Positions 16,291 through 24,810 of a stretch of 38,239 bases of DNA are shown here, piece by piece (positions within the stretch are counted from its first letter, which is position 1; each line of letters begins with the position of its first letter). The notes below the pieces were generated by a model that saw nothing but the letters and a program-made list of their open reading frames with translations, did no database searches and was not told where the DNA came from. The DNA lies in the NCBI RefSeq assembly GCF_020829595.1, contig NZ_JAIVFW010000066.1, forward strand, positions 1-38,239, read 5' to 3'. Made by a program: the position numbers and the translations under genes. This DNA is from Nostoc sp. CHAB 5844 (lineage in GTDB: Bacteria > Cyanobacteriota > Cyanobacteriia > Cyanobacteriales > Nostocaceae).

Positions 16291-16721
16291 AACAAGAAAT
16301 TGAGAAGCGAGAATGCACTATTGATATTCAAATAGACAAAGCCTCTGATATCAAAGCTAATCGATTAGCTGCTCGAAAACTAGAGAAGTTGCAAGCCTGG
16401 ATTGAAGCCCAACAAGAACGTTCTCAAATTAATAAAGAACGCTTTGAAAAATTTAAATCAAACTTATTTTGGTTTGGACGTTGGTTTAGTTGTGGGCGTT
16501 CTAGCATTTTCTTTTATATTGTTGGTATGAGCATTTTTGCGATGCTGGGTTTTCTTGGAGGTATTAATACACCGAGTTCTATTGCTTGTAAAAAAGTTAA
16601 ATCCGCTTGCCATTTTATGCGCCTAGATAAAACTCAAGTTGTTCTACCTCATCAAGCTAAACAACTTATTGAGGAGTACGAAAAATCTAAATTCAAGCCT
16701 CGTCGTTATCGCCGAAAGTGA
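16170..16721 (+). CDS. -1 frame continuation, membrane-anchored C-terminal half
   Basis: This frame has no ATG, GTG or TTG start before 16389, yet its translation from 16176 is strongly protein-like: AITDATFIAETSAQILAPYS, then RIRERFDYQLKQEIEKRE, an amphipathic helical stretch to about 16450, then a membrane segment SSIFFYIVGMSIFAMLGFLGG and a basic tail ending KFKPRRYRRK. Read with the upstream ORF through a -1 shift at 16170-16176, it gives a protein of about 408 residues with an N-terminal cytoplasmic part and one C-terminal membrane span. A strong terminator follows directly, showing that 16721 is the true gene end. A simple indel (pseudogene or sequence error) is the alternative to programmed frameshifting. 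Confidence 0.65.
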   Translation, partial: GKAITDATFIAETSAQILAPYSYELNAIAERIRERFDYQLKQEIEKRECTIDIQIDKASDIKANRLAARKLEKLQAWIEAQQERSQINKERFEKFKSNLFWFGRWFSCGRSSIFFYIVGMSIFAMLGFLGGINTPSSIACKKVKSACHFMRLDKTQVVLPHQAKQLIEEYEKSKFKPRRYRRK

Positions 16722-16722
16722 T

Positions 16723-16775
16723 GTAAAAAGCGGGTTAAATATGAAAAGTTAATCCACTTTTTACGATTTTATTTA
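16723..16775 (+). terminator. Rho-independent terminator
   Basis: GTAAAAAG (16723-16730) pairs with CTTTTTAC (16757-16764). After one mismatch the stem extends by about seven more pairs with one G-T, around a loop of about 10 bases. A GATTTTATTT tail follows. It lies right after the stop of the -1 frame product. Confidence 0.7.
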
Positions 16776-16802
16776 TTAATAAAAGCTGCATTAATAAAAG
16801 TC

Positions 16803-17210
16803 ATGAACGAAATACAGTCATTGGAAACATGGAACGACTGGGACGAAATTAATTTATCTACTGCCGAATTACGTCAGCAACGTTTAGAGATTTTATTGTG
16901 TCAGAAACTAAAAAATGGTGAGGATGTGACACAGTGTTTGCAAGTTTTAGAGTATTTGAAAAATAGTACGACTGAACAAAAATTAACAGATATTTTTTTT
17001 CAAAGAGTTCGCAACAGATTACGATTAGAATTTCTTCAAAAAGCTAGTTTTATTGGCATGGCTGTTATAGTTGCGATGACCTGCTTTATCACCGCTTCTC
17101 GACTAGCTAACTTTTCAACTCCTAACAACTCTTTACCTACGCTGTCGAGTAAAAAGCATCAGTCAGTTAAGCCTTTACACAAGCCTGTTAAACATGAAAG
17201 CAATCGCTGA
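16803..17210 (+). CDS. Hypothetical single-span membrane protein
   Basis: This 135-residue protein is acidic and helical at the N-terminus (residues 1-75, with many Glu, Gln and Leu), has one membrane span (about 80-100, IGMAVIVAMTCFITASRLA) and a basic Ser/Pro/Lys/His-rich C-terminal tail. I do not recognise the family. The layout (helical soluble part, one span, basic tail) repeats that of the frameshifted gene upstream, so the two may act in one membrane complex. The ribosome site is weak. The following small gene starts 12 bases after its stop, suggesting an operon. Confidence 0.65.
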   Translation: MNEIQSLETWNDWDEINLSTAELRQQRLEILLCQKLKNGEDVTQCLQVLEYLKNSTTEQKLTDIFFQRVRNRLRLEFLQKASFIGMAVIVAMTCFITASRLANFSTPNNSLPTLSSKKHQSVKPLHKPVKHESNR

Positions 17211-17222
17211 TTCACAGCCAGC

Positions 17223-17480
17223 ATGGAAATTATTGTAGTAGCTTGGCTTGCTTGCGTTATTTTTGTAGCATTATTTTTCAAGTACTTTAACAGCCGTTCA
17301 GAGCAACACAAAAAATCTCGTCCACAGACACGCAAGCAAGCTTTATTACATTCAAAATCGTCACAAGAAAATGATTCGCCCACACCAAGTCCGTTAGCTG
17401 AAGAAAGATTACATCACAATTATCAACATCAAAAAAATGGTTACTTTTTGAATGTTGACAACGATGAATTATTTTTTTAG
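17223..17480 (+). CDS. Small hypothetical membrane protein
   Basis: This 85-residue protein has an N-terminal membrane anchor (residues 2-21, IIVVAWLACVIFVALFFKYF) and a polar, Lys/Ser/His/Asn-rich rest that is probably disordered. It follows the previous membrane protein by 12 bases. No family is recognised. Although small, the clean hydrophobic start and the operon spacing support a real gene. Confidence 0.5.
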   Translation: MEIIVVAWLACVIFVALFFKYFNSRSEQHKKSRPQTRKQALLHSKSSQENDSPTPSPLAEERLHHNYQHQKNGYFLNVDNDELFF

Positions 17481-17498
17481 AAGTAAGGTGTATCTTTG

Positions 17499-18008
17499 TC
17501 AAACGGTAGTATCGGTTGGTTCACAGTTCCGCAAGTCCACTTCCATCTGTTTGCGGCGTTCTAAATAAGTGCGGCTGGAAGCAAGTAATCTATTCATCTC
17601 TTGCTGACCAAAGTTAATCCCTTGTTCAGCGTATCTGGCAGATACTTTATTATAATTATCGACTTCCAATTTCTTCCGCCTCTCCATTTCTTCTAGCCAT
17701 CCCTCGCTGATGCCATTACGGAGTGCTGATTCTACATATTCAGGTCGTAAAGAACCATCTGGACTAAACTGTTGTTTTTCTTCATTGGTGAAGAAGTCAT
17801 AAGCAGTATATATAGGCCAGGGTTCGGGATCAGCTTCATCCAAATGTTTTATTTTTTCATAATCTTGCTTAAATTTCAGAGCATATTCAGCGATATAATC
17901 TTCATCAAAACCATCAGAGCGTAATTCTTGAATATACTCCTCTTTAAAATCACCGTTCTGGTTTATTTTCTTTTTGTACATATTCAACCAACGCTTTAAT
18001 CTTGGCAT
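17499..18008 (-). CDS. Hypothetical soluble protein
   Basis: This encodes a 169-residue, highly charged protein without signal or membrane segments. The N-terminal part includes a repeating GDFKEEYIQELRSDGFDEDY block that partly recurs as GSLRPEYVESALRNGISEGW about 70 residues later, so the protein may contain two related helical units. The C-terminus (residues 105-160) is a predicted helix rich in Arg, Glu and Gln. AGGAG precedes the ATG by 6 bases. It is transcribed away from the large polymerase-like gene, with only 45 bases between the two starts, so both promoters and any operator must overlap there. The function is unknown. Confidence 0.7.
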   Translation of the reverse strand: MPRLKRWLNMYKKKINQNGDFKEEYIQELRSDGFDEDYIAEYALKFKQDYEKIKHLDEADPEPWPIYTAYDFFTNEEKQQFSPDGSLRPEYVESALRNGISEGWLEEMERRKKLEVDNYNKVSARYAEQGINFGQQEMNRLLASSRTYLERRKQMEVDLRNCEPTDTTV

Positions 18009-18024
18009 ATTTAACTCCTAAAAA

Positions 18025-18040
18025 GTTTTAAATTTAAAAC
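18025..18040. promoter_or_regulatory. 16-base palindrome between divergent genes
   Basis: GTTTTAAATTTAAAAC is a perfect palindrome in the 45 bases between the hypothetical gene at 18008 and the polymerase-like gene at 18054. It is well placed to be an operator acting on both genes. A TATAAT at 18046-18051 is present, but lies too close to the ATG at 18054 to serve it in the usual way. Confidence 0.4.
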
Positions 18041-18053
18041 AAGTGTATAATTT

Positions 18054-21000
18054 ATGACTTTAGAGTTTAAACATTTTGATACTCGGTTAAATCAATGGGT
18101 TTATACCGATATTGAACAGAAAAAGACTCAATCAATTTTAACCGAGAACTTGAATAATACTCTACTAGAATTCTACTTCCCAGGCAAAGAATTTTCTTTT
18201 GGTCATATTGATGAATACAGTAAACCAGAAGATTTACAGAATCATCCAAATGGACATATTCTGTTACTATCCTCGAAAACAAGACTACTTTACGGTTCTC
18301 CAGAATGCTTACCAGAAATTGAGAAGCTTTGTCCAGATAGGAAAGACCGAGGCGCTTACGGTTCCATCTTTCTAAGTGCTTGTAAAAATGCAGTTTATGA
18401 AAATTTGAATATATTAATTGTAGATGATAGCACAGGAGAAAATGGAGGATTTATCAAAAATAAAGATGCTTTTAAATTAGTAGGAGACTGTTATGGACAG
18501 GTTGCAACTGATGTTTATGATAAGTTAACTAAACGAGATGAGCAGAAAGATAAAAGTTATCGAGTAATTCAGCATCGTTTCGGCTGGAAAGAAGGAGATG
18601 GAGAAGATAAGCAGTATCGATTTGGAAAAGGAACTTTGCGCCCTCATGATTTGGAAAAATTATCTTGGAGTAAAGGTACACCCAAAATTGACCTAATTCT
18701 CCCCCTCTCCAGTTTCAAAGGCACAGACAAGGATCGCCCTGATGGAGCCAGTAAGCCACAGATTCAGCCAGGACTTTACAGGCAGAAAATTTGGCTAGGC
18801 GAAAAATCACAGTCAGAACGTGGGAAAACAGCTATATCACAACTACTGGCATCATTCGGGATTAAAGACTTCGCTGAGGAATTAGAAGCCCAAGCCCAAA
18901 ACCTAGCCGAATCCCAAAGTGATCCCAGGAAAGTAGCTCAACTTTATTGTGAGAAATATGAGAAACGTAAGGCTTTCACAGAAGAACAAAAATCATCTTT
19001 AAAAACAGAAATTACCGAAGAAATTGCTGATGGCTCACTTATTAAACAGTTAAAACTTCTCACTTGGAACGAAACTGAAGAACAATTTAATATAAGTGAT
19101 GACTTGGATGATAAATTAGAAAAAGATGATTTATTAATGTACAAGCTCATCAAAGCTGATTTGGTGAGTGGGCATAAGCAAATTTTAGAAACAGAGAAGG
19201 TTAGGAAAGAACTTAGCAAATTTGTTCAAGGCGAATGGAGAGATATCGCTCTGGGACGGACATTGACTTTTGACCGAGGAATGATTATTCCATCTAAGGA
19301 ACTGAAGAATGGAGAAATCTGTATTCCTTGGTTAGATGAAGGAGAAAAAGTTCTTAACTTTCGCTCACCTTTTCTCAACTCTAACGGTTTGTGTGTCTCA
19401 ATTAATAAGCTTGTTGATGACCGTTTAGGGCCAGACGGTAAGCCATTAGAAGGAATTCTCGTAGTCAACGATGAAGATTTAGAACGCATCAAAGCGAGAC
19501 TTGAAACCAACGAAGTAGCACCCCTCGAAACCGAATCTCAACGTCAAGGACGAGACTTTGACGGTGACTGTATTGGGGTAGCACTTGCGAGTTTATACCC
19601 CAATTTTACAGCAGAAGCCGAGTACAAAAACCAAGCCCAAAACGCTTATGCTCCTACTGTCAAAGAGAAAAAACAATCATTTTATATTAATGGAGAACAA
19701 CCACTCTTTGAGCAAATCGCCATACACATGAGCGATAGTATCAGTGTGGGGATAATTAATAACCAAGTGACTGCGCTTGAAGCACTTGAAAGCGAAATTG
19801 AAATTCTCAAAACCTACGGAACTCCAGAGCAGAAATCAGAATATTTAGACCGAGTATTAGGACATTATGAAAAATTATTAGAAGCAGAGAATACCGAACA
19901 ACCAAAGCCAATTAGGGAAGAATATAAGCCCTACATACAAAAGTTTGTAGCACTTGCTCAAAACCCTAACAGAACTCCTGAAATCATAGAGCAAGCGATG
20001 AACACTAATCGCTTCTTTTATCGAAGAATGATTGAGGAGGCGTGTTACTACAACCAAATTGCGGTTGATTTATTTAAAAGTTCCAGAAAGCCAGAAATGA
20101 GCTTAATTAAAGAAAATAATCGTTATTTATATCGTCAAGTTGATTATATTAAAGATAAGAAATCCCCAAGTGCTTATTTAAATTCTGGGATAAAAACAGA
20201 TGGTTATTCGCCAGTAGAATTATTAATTAATCAAACTAACAACTATTTTAATCAATCCCAACTCGAATCACGCCCCATAGTCCAGTTTGGCGACTTATTC
20301 AAGGGAGTCGAATTCACCCCGCAACAGAGATTTAGCGCGATCGCCGCCAAGTACGAATTCGACAAGTTGTACAACGCCGCAGTAGCGATGGAGCGACGAC
20401 GGGAGAGTGAGCGAGGCCCCAGTGCTATCATCCAAACGCAGCAAGGAACTAAACTGGAAATCACAAACCTTCTTCGCTACAAGCATCCGGGCATTTGGAA
20501 AGCACAGTCCATCAACCTCAAGCTAGAAACAGACAAGCGCTCCTCAAAATTAATTGCGATCGCCCAAATCGACAACGAACTGGACGATAACGGACAGCCC
20601 AAATTCCGTAGACTCGGTACAGTTAGCCCCCAGTCTGTTGAGGAAAACAACCTCAAGCCAGGGATGACAACCAGCAACGCTAAGTTGGTTGAGTTTAAGC
20701 CAGAACTAACCAAAGGGCAAACCAGATTGATGTTCCAGCAAGCGTACCAGTTTGCAGAAGAATTTCGGCAGAGTATACCAGAAAAAGAGCGATTGTCGGC
20801 GGCAGGGGCGGCGTGGAGTGTGGGGGCGGCTCGGCAGGATGAACTGGAGAAGAAAAAAAAGTTGCCGCAGCAAGAACAGCAAGATAAGGAAGTCCAGAAG
20901 AAGACTCCCAACTTTGTGTTCGCGGCGTTCAGTGAAGAGATTATTTCGCGGTTAGATCAGCTGCAATTCACTGATCTGCGAGTGGGGACACTGAGCAGTG

Positions 21001-23597
21001 AGGCGAATCAGTTTAAGGGGAAAGAGTGGAACCCAGACGAGAAGTACTCTGTGGAGATTCGAGCATCCCAGCACCCACCGGGGCATGACCGTCATGGCTC
21101 AAGACTGGTGTTTGTTGCCGATAGTGATGGTGTGTACAAGGAGTTTGCGGCGCTGGAGCCGAGAACAGCACATTTACCCATTGGCACGAAAGCTATTGCT
21201 AATATTCTGCCTGGGGAAACATCTACAGCTGATGCCACGATTGAAGTGCCAGGGCGAGAACCAATTACATTCAATATTAGAGAGATTAAGAAGTTTTCTC
21301 ATGCAGACAAGACATTTCATGGTGAATCCGTAACTCTGGAAATTGGTAAAGTACCAGTTCCCACTGGAGTAGTGAAAATAAAATTGGATGGTAAAACTCT
21401 AGGCGAATTAGATACTGATTCCGTCAAACAACTTCAGGCAGTAAATTACATTAAGGATGGCAATCCACTAAACCTGAAGCTGACTACCATATCAGAAAAA
21501 CATAATGCCTTTGCGATCGCCGAATCTCCTAACGGGAATTACCTAAAAATTGATAAAACTAATTCTTACGATTTTAAAGGCGAGAAATTTGCTCCTAAAG
21601 AATATAGAAGACTTACTCTAGAAGTACCGCAGTCACAAGTTAGAGATGCAGTTTTCTTGAACGGGCAACCGCTGGGAGTATTATTTCTAAACAAGGATAA
21701 AGAAGCCCTCCGGGAAATAGGAGTGCTTAATTATGGTAAATTAACACCAGTTAATGTGACGCTTCAGAGCAATTTCAACACCACAATGGTCGTAAAAGTT
21801 GACCCTACCACCGTTGAGTATCCCGAAGCTTGGACGAAAGACACTCAGGCATTTGGTCAGCAGACAGTCAATGAAGAACAACACAAGGCAATCGAAAAAA
21901 CTGCGGCGATTCTCCACAAAATTAAAGAACGCCCCACCATGTTGTTCGCTACACCAGAAGATAAAATGTTGGGACTAACTCAACTGGTGGTAGATAATCA
22001 TAAAGTTGAGACTGTGACCAAGTGGCTCACTAACAAGAATGTTGCGATCGCCCAAGTGTCACCAGAAGATGTACCACTGGAAACCAAGAAGGGACTAGCC
22101 GTGTTTAATTTGGCTAACTCGTCCATCTCTGAACCAGTATTTGGTTTGATGACTAAGAAGTTTGGGGAAGTGATTGAGTCCTCGGAACAGTACCAGCAAA
22201 AAGTGCGATCGCTGCCAGATAGACCAAAGCATCTGAAACCACCACAGCCAATCGTTAGTACAGCAAAGGTTCAGACAGTACCCCAAACGCCACCGCCGCC
22301 GCCGCATACCAGTACAAACGAACCAGTGTTAATATCTGGTAAGCCGATTCCGATGAATTTTCCGTTAATGCTGCACGGCGAACAAAATTCTCTGCCAGTG
22401 GACACCTGTATTGATGCGATGCGCTTGTATGGCAGAGTTCACACCACAAGAGCGTATGAACCGTACAAGCAATATGGTTTCAAGGAGGGTGACATTGCTC
22501 TAGCCTCTGGCGGCGGCAAGCAAGTCGCTTTTCGAGTGGGCAAACAGTATCGCATTACACAACAAATGATTGCTGACCCACAGTATCAGCAGCAGTGGGC
22601 GAATATGGAAAAGCATTCAGCTAAAACTCTGAGTGAACTGTTCACTGGCAAGCAAGAGGTGTGGGGATTACATATCGAACCGTTGGGGGATTTTGTTGAT
22701 GGTAAGATAGTGCCGTTTGGGCAGGTGCAACAAAACCCCCTAGCCCAACTCAAACCCCTCAATGATGCAGTAGCTCAACACATGAAAAAAGATGTGGCGA
22801 TGGCAGACGTGGCTACTCAATTCATTGGTAAATCGTCCGCACCAGCTAATACGCCATCCAGCACACGCAATTACGAGCAAGCTTGGGGCGATCGCGCCAA
22901 CACTGGCAATTATTCTAAATCTGACGTAATCATGGTTTCTGGCTCTGGCCCCTGGCGAGGTGTCACCAACGAGCAAATTCAACAGACCTTTAACTCTCAC
23001 TACGTTCCCTTGTTAGATCAGGCGATCGCCACTGGTAGTTCTTTTGTGGTTGGTAATGCGGCGGGGACTGATCAGCTAGTACAAAAATACTTGCGGGAAC
23101 GTGGCTACAAGCTTGAGAATACGCCGCAGGGTTTCACACGCGCTTCAGCACCAGCGATAACCATCGACCACCTGCGTTCATGGTACACCACTGCTGATAA
23201 CCTGGGGAAACCTGACGAGTACAAACAACGCATTGTCGAAATTGCCAACGAGTTCAAGGCTACGGGACAGCTATCACCCAAAGCCCTGGCTGCAATGGAA
23301 CAAGATACACTCGGCCGAGTTGCTCAGATTTCTCATAAAATCGTGTCAGCTTTAGGTCAAACAGGGGATAATGGTACTACCCGTGTCCAAGGTAAAGTTT
23401 ACGATTTGGTGTTGAACTCCCAGTACAAAGACTTGGCGATCGCTCACAAAAATGGCGATGTGATTTTGAGAGTACAATCAGGGAAGATTGAGACTAATAA
23501 ATTGACATCTGAAATTTTGCAAGATTTCGAGAATGCTAATAGCAAGCTTGAGCAGGTCATTGAGAATAAGAAGCAAGGAACAGGAATACAGAGATAA
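18054..23597 (+). CDS. DFDGD RNA polymerase-like protein with C-terminal SLOG-like domain
   Basis: This 1,847-residue protein carries the catalytic signature of double-psi beta-barrel RNA polymerases: GRDFDGDCIGVALASLYP, with the metal-binding triad D501, D503, D505, preceded by RSPFLNSNG as RNAP beta-prime has a similar phrase before NADFDGD, and followed by an acidic AEAE stretch. Further on, SVGIINNQ (564-571) and NQIAVDLFKSS (with D672 and K675) resemble conserved segments of single-chain RNA-dependent polymerases of the QDE-1/RDR class. Lysines in FGKGTL (K192) and SSFKG (K222) could be the first-barrel lysines. The middle (about 900-1400) is beta-rich, about 1448-1545 looks ASCH/PUA-like, and about 1624-1700 resembles a SLOG/DprA-like Rossmann domain (VIMVSGSGPWRG, VVGNAAGTDQLV). 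No ribosome site is obvious. Template and product are unknown; RNA synthesis on the plasmid is inference. Confidence 0.72.
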   Translation: MTLEFKHFDTRLNQWVYTDIEQKKTQSILTENLNNTLLEFYFPGKEFSFGHIDEYSKPEDLQNHPNGHILLLSSKTRLLYGSPECLPEIEKLCPDRKDRGAYGSIFLSACKNAVYENLNILIVDDSTGENGGFIKNKDAFKLVGDCYGQVATDVYDKLTKRDEQKDKSYRVIQHRFGWKEGDGEDKQYRFGKGTLRPHDLEKLSWSKGTPKIDLILPLSSFKGTDKDRPDGASKPQIQPGLYRQKIWLGEKSQSERGKTAISQLLASFGIKDFAEELEAQAQNLAESQSDPRKVAQLYCEKYEKRKAFTEEQKSSLKTEITEEIADGSLIKQLKLLTWNETEEQFNISDDLDDKLEKDDLLMYKLIKADLVSGHKQILETEKVRKELSKFVQGEWRDIALGRTLTFDRGMIIPSKELKNGEICIPWLDEGEKVLNFRSPFLNSNGLCVSINKLVDDRLGPDGKPLEGILVVNDEDLERIKARLETNEVAPLETESQRQGRDFDGDCIGVALASLYPNFTAEAEYKNQAQNAYAPTVKEKKQSFYINGEQPLFEQIAIHMSDSISVGIINNQVTALEALESEIEILKTYGTPEQKSEYLDRVLGHYEKLLEAENTEQPKPIREEYKPYIQKFVALAQNPNRTPEIIEQAMNTNRFFYRRMIEEACYYNQIAVDLFKSSRKPEMSLIKENNRYLYRQVDYIKDKKSPSAYLNSGIKTDGYSPVELLINQTNNYFNQSQLESRPIVQFGDLFKGVEFTPQQRFSAIAAKYEFDKLYNAAVAMERRRESERGPSAIIQTQQGTKLEITNLLRYKHPGIWKAQSINLKLETDKRSSKLIAIAQIDNELDDNGQPKFRRLGTVSPQSVEENNLKPGMTTSNAKLVEFKPELTKGQTRLMFQQAYQFAEEFRQSIPEKERLSAAGAAWSVGAARQDELEKKKKLPQQEQQDKEVQKKTPNFVFAAFSEEIISRLDQLQFTDLRVGTLSSEANQFKGKEWNPDEKYSVEIRASQHPPGHDRHGSRLVFVADSDGVYKEFAALEPRTAHLPIGTKAIANILPGETSTADATIEVPGREPITFNIREIKKFSHADKTFHGESVTLEIGKVPVPTGVVKIKLDGKTLGELDTDSVKQLQAVNYIKDGNPLNLKLTTISEKHNAFAIAESPNGNYLKIDKTNSYDFKGEKFAPKEYRRLTLEVPQSQVRDAVFLNGQPLGVLFLNKDKEALREIGVLNYGKLTPVNVTLQSNFNTTMVVKVDPTTVEYPEAWTKDTQAFGQQTVNEEQHKAIEKTAAILHKIKERPTMLFATPEDKMLGLTQLVVDNHKVETVTKWLTNKNVAIAQVSPEDVPLETKKGLAVFNLANSSISEPVFGLMTKKFGEVIESSEQYQQKVRSLPDRPKHLKPPQPIVSTAKVQTVPQTPPPPPHTSTNEPVLISGKPIPMNFPLMLHGEQNSLPVDTCIDAMRLYGRVHTTRAYEPYKQYGFKEGDIALASGGGKQVAFRVGKQYRITQQMIADPQYQQQWANMEKHSAKTLSELFTGKQEVWGLHIEPLGDFVDGKIVPFGQVQQNPLAQLKPLNDAVAQHMKKDVAMADVATQFIGKSSAPANTPSSTRNYEQAWGDRANTGNYSKSDVIMVSGSGPWRGVTNEQIQQTFNSHYVPLLDQAIATGSSFVVGNAAGTDQLVQKYLRERGYKLENTPQGFTRASAPAITIDHLRSWYTTADNLGKPDEYKQRIVEIANEFKATGQLSPKALAAMEQDTLGRVAQISHKIVSALGQTGDNGTTRVQGKVYDLVLNSQYKDLAIAHKNGDVILRVQSGKIETNKLTSEILQDFENANSKLEQVIENKKQGTGIQR

Positions 23598-23632
23598 TTT
23601 TCCGATAAAATCGCTACTATTAAGAAGAAATC

Positions 23633-23651
23633 AGCTACTTTAAAAGTAGCT
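23633..23651. terminator. Palindromic hairpin between convergent genes
   Basis: AGCTACTTT-A-AAAGTAGCT is a perfect inverted repeat between the end of the polymerase-like gene (23597) and the end of the minus-strand gene at 23660. No T-run follows on either strand, so it is a weak terminator or a protein site. Confidence 0.35.
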
Positions 23652-23659
23652 TAGAACAA

Positions 23660-23908
23660 TCAGAATAAACTTTCGGTATACTCAATAGCAGCCTCTAGTC
23701 GGTTGATGGCTAAATCGTACTCTTGTAAAGAGTAGTTACGGAGAATCAACTCGACAATTAATTCGGAAAGCTTACTCTTATCCAACTCAGAGAAATTAAT
23801 CAAGAAATTAAAGTACTTGAGTATGTCTACAATATAATAGTAAGGCAAATCAGATAACAAAATGTTAACTTTGATTTGCATTTGGATTTGCAGTTCAAGT
23901 TCAGACAT
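23660..23908 (-). CDS. Small hypothetical helical protein
   Basis: This 82-residue acidic, Leu/Ile-rich protein is predicted to be all-helical, with no motif I recognise. The ATG at 23908 is chosen because GGAGA lies upstream at a good distance; an extension to a further ATG at 23950 would add 14 residues but lacks a site. It lies downstream of the 23978 gene on the same strand, with a gap of about 70 bases, so the two may be cotranscribed. Confidence 0.5.
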   Translation of the reverse strand: MSELELQIQMQIKVNILLSDLPYYYIVDILKYFNFLINFSELDKSKLSELIVELILRNYSLQEYDLAINRLEAAIEYTESLF

Positions 23909-23977
23909 ACAAAAATCTCCAAAAAACTTTATCAATCGTTGGCGAAGCATTAGTAGGTTGGAGAAAATTTAAAAGCA

Positions 23978-24739
23978 TTAGCTGGTTAACAAAGTTTCGG
24001 CAGCATGAAAGAGTCCATTTCGTAAATCTTCAAAAGACAAATCTTTAGCCTCTGAAACTAAAATTGATACTGGAGCCACCGGAAAAAATATAGGTGCAGG
24101 ATAGTGTACAAGGTAAACTCTCAAAGTTGACAACTTACTACTGAATTGCTGTTTAAGTTCTTGGTAAAATGATCCAATAATATCAAGGTCTTCTAATCTA
24201 TTGGTATCTTTGGGGGTTGCCTGATACACTGACCATAAAGACTCAAGCTGTTCTTTTACTTGTTGTTCCCCTGGATAAATCATTGCTGGGAGAGCATCTT
24301 TTGATGATGAGCCAATACTCTTGAGAGCTTGTTGATATTGTTCTTCTTGCCAATGTAAATATTGATTTAATTGTGGAGCCTGAGAGTCAAATATTCTACT
24401 GGGGTCTGAGATTTCATTGTTTTGAACTAGATGTGACCAGTATTGCTGCATTAATTGTTTGGTTCTTTCTGTTTGCCTGGAAACTTCTGCTTCTATATCG
24501 GGAATATGCCAGTTTAATCGACCATCTTGTGTAGCTACAACCAACAAAAGCCAAGTATACCAAGAAGCTGCATCTAAAGATAAAGATAGCAGTGATTGAT
24601 GAACAGAATTATGGTGCTTAAACGGAGGTATTTGTACTCCACAATTCAGCAAAACCCAAACACAAAAATCTATGCGAGAGTTAAAAGAAATATTTAATGC
24701 CCAAGGTTGTTGGGACGAAATTTTTGAGATATCAAACAT
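23978..24739 (-). CDS. Hypothetical protein
   Basis: This protein of about 253 residues (start chosen at the ATG at 24739; 24757 adds six) is Trp-, Leu- and Gln-rich. Residues 1-80 include several hydrophobic stretches (WYTWLLLVVATQ), then a helical, Gln/Glu-rich central part. The C-terminus has VYLVHYPAPIFFPVAPVSIL and ends in a helix. I do not recognise the family. No ribosome site is obvious. It is separated from the upstream exported-protein gene by a terminator, so it has its own promoter. Confidence 0.6.
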   Translation of the reverse strand: MFDISKISSQQPWALNISFNSRIDFCVWVLLNCGVQIPPFKHHNSVHQSLLSLSLDAASWYTWLLLVVATQDGRLNWHIPDIEAEVSRQTERTKQLMQQYWSHLVQNNEISDPSRIFDSQAPQLNQYLHWQEEQYQQALKSIGSSSKDALPAMIYPGEQQVKEQLESLWSVYQATPKDTNRLEDLDIIGSFYQELKQQFSSKLSTLRVYLVHYPAPIFFPVAPVSILVSEAKDLSFEDLRNGLFHAAETLLTS

Positions 24740-24747
24740 AATAAATA

Positions 24748-24800
24748 AAAGAAACAAAAAATAATAAGGACATTTATGCGTTAATAAATGTCCTTATTAT
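24748..24800 (-). terminator. Strong Rho-independent terminator (minus strand)
   Basis: This is a perfect 17-base inverted repeat (24761-24777 and 24784-24800) with a 6-base loop. On the minus strand it is followed by a T-rich tail TTTTTTGTTTC. It ends transcription of the exported-protein gene at 24811-25206. Confidence 0.85.
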
Positions 24801-24810
24801 ATTATAGATA

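Noticed and set aside
18046-18051. TATAAT as the -10 box of the polymerase-like gene
   Set aside because: A start of transcription from it would fall after the ATG at 18054, so it cannot serve the annotated start.
20477-20911. 144-codon minus-strand ORF inside the polymerase-like gene
   Set aside because: Ser/Cys-rich antisense shadow of a GC-rich coding stretch; no start signal.
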